Positions 1-5,948 are shown, counted from the stretch's first letter. The stretch is DNA of 7,220 nt from Deltaproteobacteria bacterium (GCA_019314425.1 JAFCZI010000121.1:1-7220), one strand, 5' to 3'. The notes: generated by a model from the letters alone, not told the origin. Numbers and translations: made by a program.

Positions 1-4
1 ACAT

Positions 5-103
5 GTCGCCCTCCATGCGAGGGCGTGGATTGAAACATCCGTAAATCCTTTACTTTGAACAAGGATTTCCAGTCGCCCTCCATGCGAGGGCGTGGATCGG
101 AAA
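5..103 (+). CRISPR. Trailer end of a type I-C CRISPR array (1 intact repeat, 1 spacer, 1 degenerate terminal repeat)
   Basis: A 32-nt repeat at 5-36 begins GTCGCCCTCC, has a 7-bp palindromic stem (CGCCCTC/GAGGGCG) and ends GTGGATTGAAAC. That is the type I-C (Dvulg) repeat form, with the usual ATTGAAAC 5' handle. A 35-nt spacer follows (37-71), typical for I-C. The second repeat (72-103) matches for its first 26 nt and then decays (CGGAAA in place of TGAAAC), about 29/32 identical. Decay of the last repeat's 3' end marks the leader-distal end, so transcription runs left to right and the leader, newer spacers and any cas genes lie left of the window. The spacer contains a perfect 8-bp inverted repeat (AAATCCTT 43-50, AAGGATTT 61-68). 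The subtype rests on repeat sequence alone. Confidence 0.93.
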
Positions 104-137
104 TGGGGTCAAGTCGGCTGTTGACTGTTTATATAAA

Positions 138-405
138 ACCTAAAACCTGCAAGCGTCTTTTTTGCCGAAGGCACAAGGCATCAAGCGCGCAGCCGTATTA
201 TGATACTGCAAGTGCTTGATAACGCCGTAGATTCGGCAAAAGAGGCGCTCCCGAAGGGTTCAATTTTTTCGAAGTAAAGAGCCAAAATCCTATGATATTT
301 CAGGCCGCATTTCGGTGTTGTTTTACCCTCTTTTCTTTTTAATCAACCGACTGAAATAATTGCTGTTATGTCTCTCTTCGAAAAAGTTGAATGCAGGTTT
401 TAGGT
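138..405. repeat. Nested inverted-repeat element: MITE-like or structured RNA
   Basis: There is no supportable ORF here, but the segment is highly self-complementary. Perfect 14-bp terminal inverted repeats (ACCTAAAACCTGCA 138-151, reverse complement 392-405) close it. Directly inside lies a foldback arm at 152-249 with an 18-bp basal stem (152-169/232-249, two G-U pairs), then ATCAAGC/GCTTGAT (180-186/214-220) and a small apical stem. After a 9-nt linker a second arm begins with 259-274/376-391 (16 pairs, one G-U), which abuts the closing stem, continues with 278-281/372-375 and 296-303/351-358 (perfect 8 bp), and ends in 312-316/346-350 with a T-rich loop. All stems nest, giving a three-way junction. 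No clear target-site duplication is seen. It could be a miniature inverted-repeat transposable element, an intergenic repeat, or a structured RNA; strand and function are unknown. Confidence 0.72.
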
Positions 406-507
406 AAAAATGAACTTCCAACGTCGAACATCGAATAATGATGTCGCGTTGCTCCCCAACATAAGGGCCTCTACGAGCAACATGCCGGAATTACGGACCG
501 GGTCACA
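406..507. other. Gene-free stretch downstream of hipA
   Basis: This is the 3' flank of the leftward hipA gene. It holds two small inverted repeats, ACATC/GATGT (428-432/440-444) and GTTGCTC/GAGCAAC (448-454/475-481). Neither is followed by a T-run in the hipA direction, so neither qualifies as an intrinsic terminator. The 95-codon plus-strand reading frame beginning at 410 runs antisense into the end of hipA and shows no recognisable protein features. I see nothing else here. Confidence 0.4.
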
Positions 508-1719
508 CTATACCTTGCGCAGTCGCCTGGAAATGCCGGCAGACAGCTTCTCAATATCGCTCACAGGAACGGCAAATGCTTTGAATACGTCTGGCCATGT
601 GGCGACTACCGCGGCAACCTCATTAACAACGAGTGCCGCCTTTGGCACCCCGAGGCGCTTTCCAAATTCAGCCAGATGTGACTTCCCCGGAAAATAGTAG
701 TCATAGTCAAAATGAAGAACGTGTTCATGCCGGTTTTCGGTGTCGGGCAGGAGGTCAAAAGCGGGTGACAAAACATATCCACCGCCACCCCCGAGCATGA
801 TGAAGTTTTTTAAATGATCATCTGTGTTTCCGATCAATCCGTTGAAAACCATTTGACGATACAACGCTGTGACGTCCGTTTCCGGCCGGGAGCCATATTT
901 TCGTATGATGCCATAAAGATCGCGATAACCCAGGTGATAATACCCTTCGGCCGGATCAATCCTGAGAAGGGTTTGAAAACTGATCATGTGACAACGGCCA
1001 CCTTCAGCGGTGACATCAAAGCGTTTTACCAGCAACACCTTGCGACCCGAAACGTCCATAACCCGGGTCTTTGGTGTCTCCATCCCGGCCTTTGCCGCAA
1101 GACTCATAGTGGCTGCCTCTATGGGCACGATATCCAGTCTGTCTTGGAGACTGGGAAACTTTGCAATCCATTGAACCCCGGCTTCGTCCTGAACCAGGGC
1201 CTTTGGACGGCCGCCACCGGGAGATGAACCGGCTTTAAGCAGCAAACGGATTTGATCATCGTTAATGTTGAGCCCTTTTTCAAACCTCCGGGCTTCATCA
1301 AGCAGGTTTTCAAGCTCAATAACCGAAACGGAATGGTCTTGTTCGAACCCAAATTCTTCATGGAAAAAGGAAAGCGCGCCGAGACCGTCGCCTGCCAGCG
1401 CTTTCAAAAGCCCGGGAAGGTTCTGCATTGATCTCGGCAGCCGGGCCTTTCTGGCCAGAAGACGTCTTCCCCATACATCCGGAAGCGAGTCTTCAAAAAC
1501 AAGGAAAATGCCTGAATGCCGGTCGGTCTCGAAATCCCTGGATAAGAGAGGCAGTTCAACCGGGTCAAGGGAAAATGTCATGGGATGATCCGGATATCCA
1601 GCGTCATAGCGGAAAGCGCCCCGCCTGCGGCCTCGATCATCAGGATCAGAAAACACCATTTGGCCGCATTGGGTCCGGGAGCCGTCTTGAAATGTTATCC
1701 AGACATTCAGCCGGTTCAT
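508..1719 (-). CDS. hipA: HipA-family serine/threonine kinase toxin
   Basis: The 403-aa protein has normal HipA length. The N-terminal region (about 1-105) carries the HipA N-domain signature (RRGAFRYDAGYPDHP, then PLLSR). The kinase part follows: a flexible serine/glycine loop GSSPGGGRPKA at 164-174, in the place where HipA proteins bind ATP and autophosphorylate on serine; the catalytic motif GNTDDHLKN at 297-305; and a metal-binding-type SPAFDLLPD at 318-326. Known HipA kinases arrest growth by phosphorylating targets such as glutamyl-tRNA synthetase; the target here is unknown. The ATG overlaps the hipB stop in ATGA, so the two genes are translationally coupled. All key motifs are intact and there is no frameshift, so it is probably functional. 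It lies beside, but is not evidently part of, the CRISPR locus. Confidence 0.93.
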   Translation of the reverse strand: MNRLNVWITFQDGSRTQCGQMVFSDPDDRGRRRGAFRYDAGYPDHPMTFSLDPVELPLLSRDFETDRHSGIFLVFEDSLPDVWGRRLLARKARLPRSMQNLPGLLKALAGDGLGALSFFHEEFGFEQDHSVSVIELENLLDEARRFEKGLNINDDQIRLLLKAGSSPGGGRPKALVQDEAGVQWIAKFPSLQDRLDIVPIEAATMSLAAKAGMETPKTRVMDVSGRKVLLVKRFDVTAEGGRCHMISFQTLLRIDPAEGYYHLGYRDLYGIIRKYGSRPETDVTALYRQMVFNGLIGNTDDHLKNFIMLGGGGGYVLSPAFDLLPDTENRHEHVLHFDYDYYFPGKSHLAEFGKRLGVPKAALVVNEVAAVVATWPDVFKAFAVPVSDIEKLSAGISRRLRKV

Positions 1720-2027
1720 ATTTGGTTCCTCTTTCCGGATGCCCGCCGGCGCATTTTTACAGTTTTTTCCTTGTCGAACTGATCAAACAGAGATTCCTGC
1801 TTTTTTAGTACGCTCTTAAGGTCCCCTAGATGATCTAAAATCCAGAGCGCTTCAACCCACAGCCCGATTCTCACGGCAGGGTCTCCCTTTTCCATGTTCC
1901 TGAGCGTGGGGATGGAAATCCCCAAACGGGCGGCAAAGCGAGCCTGAGATTCGTTTCGATCCAGCCTGGCGCTTTTAAGCCGTGCGCCGAGATTGTTGAG
2001 GACCAAATCTGATTCTTCTGAAAGCAT
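1716..2027 (-). CDS. hipB: HipB-like XRE-family antitoxin / autorepressor
   Basis: From the ATG at 2027 this encodes 103 aa. A Cro/C1 (XRE) helix-turn-helix spans about residues 13-68 (LGARLKSAR, then QARFAARLGISIPTLRNMEKG), and the basic tail is KMRRRASGKRNQI. In HipBA systems HipB binds and neutralises HipA and represses its own operon as a dimer. Its stop overlaps the hipA start by 4 nt. The frame is open back to a TTG at 2063 (115 aa), but that TTG lies in a good -35 box whose -10 ends 8 nt before the ATG, so I prefer the ATG. This implies a leaderless or nearly leaderless mRNA. A TTG at residue 8, behind AGAAGAA, is another possible start. The family call is secure and the exact start is not. 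Confidence 0.88.
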   Translation of the reverse strand: MLSEESDLVLNNLGARLKSARLDRNESQARFAARLGISIPTLRNMEKGDPAVRIGLWVEALWILDHLGDLKSVLKKQESLFDQFDKEKTVKMRRRASGKRNQI

Positions 2028-2045
2028 ACTTTGCTTTATAGTATG
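2025..2045. promoter_or_regulatory. Candidate HipB operator (CATACT-N9-AGTATG)
   Basis: Perfect 6-bp inverted arms at 2025-2030 and 2040-2045 are separated by 9 nt. The geometry resembles the known E. coli HipB operators (TATCC-N8-GGATA), with centres roughly two helical half-turns apart. The site overlaps the proposed -10 box and the hipB start codon, where a bound dimer would block transcription. A single copy is visible in the window, whereas E. coli hipBA has several. The binding protein is inferred. Confidence 0.5.
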
Positions 2046-2063
2046 TTCTTCATCGTAATGCAA
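2035..2063 (-). promoter_or_regulatory. Probable sigma-70 promoter of hipBA
   Basis: On the minus strand TTGCAT (2063-2058) and TATAAA (2040-2035) are separated by exactly 17 nt. Initiation about 7 nt after the -10 box would fall at or next to the hipB ATG at 2027. It is the only good promoter-like pair seen directly before hipB. The assignment rests on consensus matching and position. Confidence 0.6.
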
Positions 2064-2157
2064 AGAATTTTTTCTGTTAATTGGCGAAATTCCGGGGACA
2101 CAATGCTAAGGCGGGCTATGCCCGAAACCCAAATGGTCTCACGCAATGTTTTTCCTG

Positions 2158-2186
2158 TTGCAGTGTTATGTCAGTTATGACATATT
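2158..2186 (+). promoter_or_regulatory. Candidate promoter of the moeA1 operon
   Basis: TTGCAG (2158-2163) and CATATT (2181-2186) are 17 nt apart and are modest matches to sigma-70 boxes (3/6 and 4/6). Transcription would start near 2193, giving a leader of about 50 nt before moeA1. The 2167-2184 palindrome lies across the spacer and the first part of the -10 box. No other convincing promoter is visible between hipB and moeA1. Confidence 0.35.
2167..2184. promoter_or_regulatory. Palindromic candidate operator upstream of moeA1 (TATGTCA-GTTA-TGACATA)
   Basis: A perfect 7-bp inverted repeat with a 4-nt centre lies 60 nt before the moeA1 start and inside the candidate promoter. Its form suits a homodimeric winged-helix regulator. 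The cluster encodes one such protein, the ModE-like gene at 5594, which makes molybdate- or tungstate-linked control a reasonable guess. I saw no second copy in the window. It could also be a rho-independent-like hairpin, but no T-run follows. Confidence 0.45.
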
Positions 2187-2244
2187 GGCCGAGATCGTAA
2201 GTTGAAACAAGGCATATCAGGATTTCACAAAAAAACGGACATCG

Positions 2245-3486
2245 ATGGAAGCGTTTTTCAAACTCAAAATTCCCACGGAAGTTTTTCACATCATCAACGG
2301 GTTTTCCCCGGTCGGCGAAGAGACCGTTTCCCTGGAAGATACCTTTGGCCGTGTGCTGAGTGTGGATTTGACGGCCCCCGAGGATCTGCCTGACTTTTTC
2401 AAGTCCACCATGGACGGCTATGCGGTCCAATCCAAAAACACCTTCGGCGCTACGGAAAGTCTGCCCGCCCTGCTGGAAATAACCGGCGAAGTCTCCATGG
2501 GTGAAGCTGAAAACATCATTGTTGAAAGTGGACAGGCCGTAAAGATTCCCACCGGCGGGATGCTGCCGGCAGGCGCCGACGGGGTGGTGATGGTTGAATA
2601 CTGCTCCCTTCTGGACGAAAAGACCCTTGAAGTCAGCCGCGCCATATCCCCCCTGGAGAACACCATCCAACCCGGGGACGATTTCAAAAAGGGCGCGGTG
2701 ATTCTCCCTGCGGGAAAACGCCTCAGGCCCCAGGACCTGGGGGTCCTGGCGGGTCTCGGGTTTTTGGAAGTCCCGGTTTTTCGCAAACCCAAAGTGGCCA
2801 TTTTGTCCACCGGCGATGAAATGGTGCCGGTTTCCCAAAACCCCACGCCCGGGGAGGTTCGGGACATCAACCGATACACCCTGGGCGCCCTGTGCCGAAA
2901 TATGGGCGCGGTCCCGGTCTATATGGGCATCTGTTCCGACCATTTTGAACCCCTTAAGGAAATGGTGGAAAAAGCCGTTTCATCGGCAGATATTGTGTGG
3001 ATATCCGGTGGCAGTTCTGTGGGAACCCGGGATTTTACCCTCAAGGTCTTTGAAACCCTTCCCGATTTTGAGCTCCTGGTCCACGGTATATCCATCAGCC
3101 CGGGTAAACCGACCATTATCGGACGTACCGGGGCCAAACCTGTAATCGGTCTGCCCGGGCATCCCGCCTCGGCCCTGGTGGTGGCCGAGATTTTCATGAC
3201 AAGGATGTTGAGAACCCTTTCCGGTAACATGGATGCCCGCCACGATGTTCATACCGTCAAACAGGCCATTCTCAAACGCAACATCCCTTCATCCGGCGGG
3301 CGGGAGGATTATGTTCGCGTCAGACTGGAAAAAGACGGGGAACATTTAAAAGTTGTCCCCATATTCGGAAAATCCGGATTGATTTCCACATTGGTGGAAG
3401 CGGACGGACTGATCAGGATTGATATGAATACGGAAGGCCTTTACGAAGGCGACGAAGTAGACGTAATGCTTTTTTCGCATGTATAA
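2245..3486 (+). CDS. moeA: Molybdopterin molybdenumtransferase MoeA (canonical copy)
   Basis: The 413-aa cytoplasmic protein has normal MoeA length. MoeA inserts molybdate (or tungstate) into adenylylated molybdopterin, releasing AMP and giving Moco. Domain order is standard: MoeA N-terminal regions (1-175) with STMDGYAV (54-61) and IPTGGMLPAGADGVVMVEY; the MoCF-binding domain (about 178-320) with STGDE (188-192), ISGGSSVGTRD (253-263), SPGKPTIIG (285-293) and GLPGHPASA (302-310); and a C-terminal beta-barrel (about 335-413). All motif residues usual for active MoeA are present, including both prolines of the PGxP segment, unlike the downstream paralogue. The Shine-Dalgarno before the ATG is weak (GGAC only). 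The gene heads the Mo-cofactor cluster. An insertase for tungsten cannot be excluded from sequence. Confidence 0.95.
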   Translation: MEAFFKLKIPTEVFHIINGFSPVGEETVSLEDTFGRVLSVDLTAPEDLPDFFKSTMDGYAVQSKNTFGATESLPALLEITGEVSMGEAENIIVESGQAVKIPTGGMLPAGADGVVMVEYCSLLDEKTLEVSRAISPLENTIQPGDDFKKGAVILPAGKRLRPQDLGVLAGLGFLEVPVFRKPKVAILSTGDEMVPVSQNPTPGEVRDINRYTLGALCRNMGAVPVYMGICSDHFEPLKEMVEKAVSSADIVWISGGSSVGTRDFTLKVFETLPDFELLVHGISISPGKPTIIGRTGAKPVIGLPGHPASALVVAEIFMTRMLRTLSGNMDARHDVHTVKQAILKRNIPSSGGREDYVRVRLEKDGEHLKVVPIFGKSGLISTLVEADGLIRIDMNTEGLYEGDEVDVMLFSHV

Positions 3487-3493
3487 TAAAGAG

Positions 3494-3645
3494 GTAATCG
3501 TTCACAGGGTGCAGAAAATCAGCATGTTTTAGCCAATTCTTTTTAAATATTGTTGTTCAATCCTACGGCTCTTTTGCATGCCTCTGAATTTTCGAGTCAC
3601 ATTCTGCCCCCTGACAACTGTCCCCTGCCCCCTGTGAACGGTTAC
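3494..3645. repeat. Inverted-repeat element between the two moeA genes, flanked by duplicated AAAGAGGT
   Basis: Terminal inverted repeats at 3494-3514 and 3625-3645 match at 19 of 21 positions (GTAATCGTTCACAGGG and its near-complement). CTGCCCCCTG occurs twice 21 nt apart (3604-3613, 3625-3634), so the left arm can also pair with the inner copy. AAAGAGGT flanks the element on both sides (3488-3495, 3648-3655); the right copy is the Shine-Dalgarno of moeA2 and the left copy follows directly on the moeA1 stop. The simplest reading is a small mobile or MITE-like insertion into a once tight moeA1-moeA2 junction, with target duplication. The right duplicate is 2 nt beyond the repeat and the left one overlaps it, so the boundaries are uncertain. 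No ORF is supported. Confidence 0.6.
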
Positions 3646-3660
3646 TAAAAGAGGTGCCCA

Positions 3661-5601
3661 ATGAAAAGACAAGTATACCTTTCCATGAAGTCTCTTGAAG
3701 AGGCCAAAAGCCTCTTCTTTTCCCGGTTCGGTCCGGATCATAAGACCGGCATCAGCAGTGTCAAGGCTGAGGAGAGCGATGGCCGCATCACGGCGGAACC
3801 CGTTTTTGCCAGGCGGTCAGCCCCCTCTTACCATGCCTCGGCCATGGACGGCATTGCCGTCAAAGCGGAACAGACCTACGGTGCCACCGAACGCCTTCCC
3901 ATGACCCTGGCACTGGAAACGGACGCCGTCTGGGTCAACACCGGGCAGCCCCTTTCCAAGTCCTTCAACGCGGTAATCATGATCGAAGACGTGCATATGA
4001 TTGATGACGGGCATGTTGAAATTCGATCTTCCGCCTATCCGTGGCAGCATGTGCGCAAGGTGGGGGAAGACATTGTAGCCACCCAGTTGCTCTTTCCGCA
4101 GAACCATTCCATCAGAGCCTACGATATCGGGGCCCTCATCAGCGGCGGGGTTTTTTCCGTCAACGTGCGCAAACGGCCCCGTGTGGCCATTATTCCCACC
4201 GGGTCGGAACTCATCCGCCATGAAGATATTTCACCAGGCGAAACGCTGGATGAAGGCCGGATCGTGGAATACAATGCGCGGGTTCTTGCCGGGCTGGTCA
4301 GGGAATCCGGCGGCATACCGGTGGTCCACGATATTGTTTCGGATTCGGAAAAAGAGATCAAAGGGGTATTGCATAAATATGTTGACTCCGAAGCGGACGT
4401 AATCATCATCAATGCCGGATCATCGGCCGGTAGCAAGGATTTTACGGTTCACGCCATCGGGGAAATGGGTGAAGTCCTGGTCCACGGCGTTGCCATGATG
4501 CCCGGGAAACCAACCATTCTGGGCATTGTGAAGGGCAAACCGGTGATCGGCAATCCCGGTTATGCGGTTTCTGCGGCGCTCTCCTTTGAACAGTTCGTAA
4601 AACCAATCCTTTACGCCCTTCAGGGCGTTTCGCCACCCCCGAAGCCCACCGTCGAAGTCCAGCCCACAAGGGACATTCCCTCCAAAGTGGGAACGGAAGA
4701 ATTCCTTCGGGTCAACATCGGCATGGTGGGTGAGCGGTATGTGGCAACCCCACTGGCCCGGGCGGCAGGGTCCATCACCACCCTGACCCGGGCGGAAGGG
4801 ATTATCCGTATCCCCGCTCTTTCGGAAGGCATCAGCCAGGGCCAAAAGGTCATCGCGGAGCTACTGGTGAATGAGGAAGATCTCAAAAATACGGTGGTGA
4901 TCATCGGCAGCCATGACATGGCCATTGACGTACTAGGCGACGAAGTGAGACGAAACAGGGGGGGTGTTCGCATTTCCTCGGGGAATGTGGGCAGCCTCGG
5001 GGGCCTTCTTGCCATCCGCAAAGGGACCTGCCACATGGCCGGTTCTCACCTGCTGGATACGGAAACCGGGGAATACAATATCTCTTATATCAAGCGCTAC
5101 ATCCCCAACATGGATGTAACGGTGTTCCACCTGGTGTTGAGGGACCAGGGTCTTATCGTCAACAGGGGAAATCCAAAGCATATCAAGGGTATTCAGGACC
5201 TGTCCCAGGATGACGTGGTGTTTGTCAATCGTCAGGCGGGCTCCGGAACCCGGGTTCTTTTCGACTATAAACTCAACCAGGCCGGTCTTTCTTCGGATGC
5301 GGTCAAAGGGTATGACCACGAGGAATTCACCCACATGGCGGTGGCGGTGGACATCCTGAGCGGGGCCGCCGATTGCGGTATGGGAATCCACGCGGCCGCC
5401 AAGGCGCTGGATCTTGATTTTGTGCCCATCGAACAGGAGCAATATGATCTGATTGTGCCGACCCGGATGCTGGATCAGCCGAATATTCAAGCTACGCTGA
5501 ATGCCATGCGGTCCGACAATTTCAGAAAACGTGTCGTGGCACTGGGCGGTTACGATCCGTCGAGGAGCGGCGAACGGTTTGCGGAGGTAAAAAGTGGATA
5601 A
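3661..5601 (+). CDS. MoeA fused to a C-terminal PBP-like (molybdate-binding-type) domain
   Basis: The 646-aa protein has two parts. Residues 1-405 are MoeA: SAMDGIAV (60-67), NTGQPLSKSFNAVIMIED, PTGSE (179-183), INAGSSAGSKD (250-260), MPGKPTILG (280-288), GNPGYAVSA (297-305) and a C-terminal barrel to about 403. Residues 411-640 are a PBP-like domain (PF12727/COG1910 type): VVIIGSHDMAIDVL, VNRQAGSGTR (522-531), SGAADCGMGIHAAAK (567-581) and PTRMLD. No signal peptide is present, so this domain works in the cytoplasm and would bind an oxyanion such as molybdate or tungstate. Such MoeA-PBP fusions are known in archaea and anaerobes. Two MoeA positions differ from the canonical copy: Ser182 replaces Asp of TGDE, and Ala302 replaces the second Pro of PGxP. 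The start follows GAGG at 7-nt spacing. It overlaps the next gene by 8 nt. Possible roles are W/Mo discrimination or metal sensing. Confidence 0.92.
   Translation: MKRQVYLSMKSLEEAKSLFFSRFGPDHKTGISSVKAEESDGRITAEPVFARRSAPSYHASAMDGIAVKAEQTYGATERLPMTLALETDAVWVNTGQPLSKSFNAVIMIEDVHMIDDGHVEIRSSAYPWQHVRKVGEDIVATQLLFPQNHSIRAYDIGALISGGVFSVNVRKRPRVAIIPTGSELIRHEDISPGETLDEGRIVEYNARVLAGLVRESGGIPVVHDIVSDSEKEIKGVLHKYVDSEADVIIINAGSSAGSKDFTVHAIGEMGEVLVHGVAMMPGKPTILGIVKGKPVIGNPGYAVSAALSFEQFVKPILYALQGVSPPPKPTVEVQPTRDIPSKVGTEEFLRVNIGMVGERYVATPLARAAGSITTLTRAEGIIRIPALSEGISQGQKVIAELLVNEEDLKNTVVIIGSHDMAIDVLGDEVRRNRGGVRISSGNVGSLGGLLAIRKGTCHMAGSHLLDTETGEYNISYIKRYIPNMDVTVFHLVLRDQGLIVNRGNPKHIKGIQDLSQDDVVFVNRQAGSGTRVLFDYKLNQAGLSSDAVKGYDHEEFTHMAVAVDILSGAADCGMGIHAAAKALDLDFVPIEQEQYDLIVPTRMLDQPNIQATLNAMRSDNFRKRVVALGGYDPSRSGERFAEVKSG
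5583..5587 (+). promoter_or_regulatory. Ribosome binding site inside moeA2 that sets the GTG start of the ModE-like gene
   Basis: A perfect GGAGG lies 6 nt before the GTG at 5594, within the last codons of the moeA2-PBP gene. It fixes a non-ATG start and an 8-nt gene overlap, indicating translational coupling between the PBP-bearing MoeA and the DNA-binding protein. Confidence 0.8.
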
Positions 5602-5935
5602 GAAGGTATCGCTGAGAATTAAAAGCAGGCATTGGGTGGTTGATGACCAGGACCGTATCATCATGGGCGAAGGGCGGAAGGAAATTCTGGAAACCATCGA
5701 AAAAACCGGCTCCATCAACAAAACCTCAAAGCTGATGAAAATGAGCTACAAAGGGGTCTGGAGTAAAATCAAGGTCACGGAGCAATACCTGGGTAAAAAC
5801 ATCATACACGCGGACCGGAGAGACGGCAGCCGGCTAACGTCTGAGGGCAAGGCACTGCTGGAAAAATACCGTATCTTAAAGGCACGCTGTTTAGAGGAAG
5901 ATAACCGTTGTTTCAGCGATGTTTTCGGGCGCTAG
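5594..5935 (+). CDS. ModE-type winged helix-turn-helix regulator lacking a molybdate-binding domain
   Basis: The 113-aa protein matches the N-terminal DNA-binding domain of ModE along nearly its whole length. The helix-turn-helix is at about 27-62 (GRKEILETIEKTGSI, then MSYKGVWSKI), where E. coli ModE has GSIS...ISYKSAWDAI; the wing and dimer helix follow (RDGSRLTSEGKALLEKY, 75-91). It stops at 113, so the two Mop/TOBE modules with which full ModE binds molybdate are absent. It starts at GTG behind a perfect GGAGG and overlaps moeA2 by 8 nt. In COG1910-type proteins this HTH is fused to a PBP-like domain; here that domain is on the upstream MoeA. I infer a Mo/W-responsive regulator that either senses through MoeA2-PBP or through another partner. 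The palindrome at 2167-2184 is a candidate target. Confidence 0.88.
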   Translation: MDKKVSLRIKSRHWVVDDQDRIIMGEGRKEILETIEKTGSINKTSKLMKMSYKGVWSKIKVTEQYLGKNIIHADRRDGSRLTSEGKALLEKYRILKARCLEEDNRCFSDVFGR

Positions 5936-5948
5936 AGGCCGGTTATAC

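Noticed and set aside
108..125. GTCAA/TTGAC hairpin after the array as a CRISPR terminator
   Set aside because: The stem is only 5 bp, the loop is 8 nt, and the following tract (TGTTTA) is not a proper U-run.
410..697. 95-aa plus-strand reading frame
   Set aside because: It starts at the edge of the inverted-repeat element without an RBS, is low-complexity Ser/Thr-rich, and overlaps the 3' end of hipA antisense.
5..1719. HipA toxin near CRISPR repeats as a CRISPR-regulated toxin-antitoxin (CreTA-like) unit
   Set aside because: CreTA antitoxin RNAs lie among cas genes or near the leader and regulate tiny toxins. Here the toxin is a complete HipA with its own HipB and sits beyond the array trailer, so the adjacency looks incidental.
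2112..2124. CGGGC-TAT-GCCCG hairpin as a terminator or riboswitch piece
   Set aside because: It has only 5 bp and no T-run on either strand, and it lies upstream of the candidate moeA promoter, so it would not be in the leader. I also found no arrangement resembling the large Moco riboswitch in 2064-2244.
2116..2943. 275-aa minus-strand frame opposite moeA1
   Set aside because: An antisense shadow of moeA1: no known motifs, His/Gly/Phe-rich composition typical of complementary reading of GC-rich codons, and it spans the moeA1 promoter.
4933..5721. 262-aa minus-strand frame opposite the PBP domain
   Set aside because: It covers the moeA2/ModE-like junction antisense, and the plus strand there encodes clear conserved domains. 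No RBS or family motif was seen.
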